Positions 33,953 to 34,035 of a stretch of 34,035 nt of DNA are shown here, one piece after another. Positions within the stretch are counted from its first letter, which is position 1, and each line of letters opens with the position of its first letter. This stretch comes from Bradyrhizobium diazoefficiens (lineage in GTDB: Bacteria; Pseudomonadota; Alphaproteobacteria; Rhizobiales; Xanthobacteraceae): the NCBI RefSeq assembly GCF_018131015.1, contig NZ_JAFCJJ010000043.1:1-34035 (forward strand), in the 5' to 3' direction. A program made the position numbers and the translations under genes. Under the pieces are notes generated by a model, which was not told the origin of the DNA, made no database searches, and saw only the letters and a program-made list of their open reading frames with translations.

Positions 33953-34035
33953 GTCAAGTGTTCAGCCCGGGGACATGACCGACGGGTGTTCGGGGACATA
34001 GCCGACACTTTTCCCGCTCGCCAAGTCGATGATAG
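33953..34035. mobile_element. end of an insertion sequence, probably IS21-like (truncated by window edge)
   Basis: The palindromic repeat breaks off at 33952 and is followed by unrelated sequence with two subterminal direct repeats: TGTTCAGCCCGGGGACATGAC from 33959 and TGTTCGGGGACATAGCCGAC from 33987. Multiple TGT-starting terminal repeats are a hallmark of IS21-family ends. The exact first base (33953-33959) is unclear, and the transposase lies beyond the window. Confidence 0.55.

Overview
The window looks like a chromosomal segment of a Bradyrhizobium-type alphaproteobacterium (Nitrobacteraceae, Hyphomicrobiales). This rests on high GC, the ChvG/ChvI - HprK - EIIA - HPr block typical of this order, a DUF2865 protein, a TIGR02281-type aspartic protease, frequent GTG/TTG starts, and many intergenic palindromic elements. 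It is mostly a housekeeping region, with about 25 protein genes and no rRNA, tRNA or CRISPR array that I can see.

Layout. (1) 1-3759: lepA (-) diverges from a GT39/ArnT-like membrane glycosyltransferase (+). (2) 3769-7758 (-): chvI, chvG, hprK, an EIIA-Man-type protein and HPr form a probable envelope-stress/nitrogen-PTS operon; chvG/hprK and EIIA/HPr overlap by 4 bp. (3) 7999-13301 (+): a HugZ-like PNPOx/DUF2470 protein, a large exported TPR-CHAT protein and pckA, ending in a strong terminator. (4) 13524-16961 (-): a TesB-like thioesterase and glgP. (5) 17166-21095: small secreted or hypothetical genes, a GIY-YIG nuclease inside perfect inverted repeats, a DUF2865 protein, pyrE and a Ure2p/YfcG-type GST, spaced by three copies of a ~120-140 bp palindromic repeat. 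(6) 21103-26794 (-): two LysE-family exporters, polA and an acyltransferase-3 membrane protein. (7) 26977-33831 (+): UDP-glucose dehydrogenase, hrpB, an aspartic protease, a MntA/HepT-like toxin-antitoxin pair and a phosphomannomutase/phosphoglucomutase. (8) The right edge carries another palindromic element broken by what looks like the end of an IS21-like insertion sequence.

Functional links. HprK/HPr/EIIA and ChvG/ChvI couple carbon/nitrogen status and envelope stress, and PckA is a known target area of this circuit in Rhizobiales. GlgP, the hexose phosphomutase, Ugd, the GT39 enzyme and the acyltransferase serve glycogen and surface-sugar metabolism.

Most unusual observations. First, a 399-bp unit (17432-17830) consists of a 96-aa GIY-YIG nuclease gene between two perfect 36-bp inverted arms, each containing a GAAA-loop hairpin. 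Four other palindromic repeat types in the window have a similar arm plan (a short TCGT/TGTC-type prefix, a hairpin, then CCA), and where their two arms differ the changes are compensatory within each hairpin. This suggests a REP/BIME-like mobile system with a GIY-YIG enzyme in place of a RAYT transposase. Second, PolA has a full polymerase core but has lost every recognisable catalytic residue of its 3'-5' exonuclease. Third, a periplasm-directed CHAT (caspase-like) protein sits between chvI and pckA.
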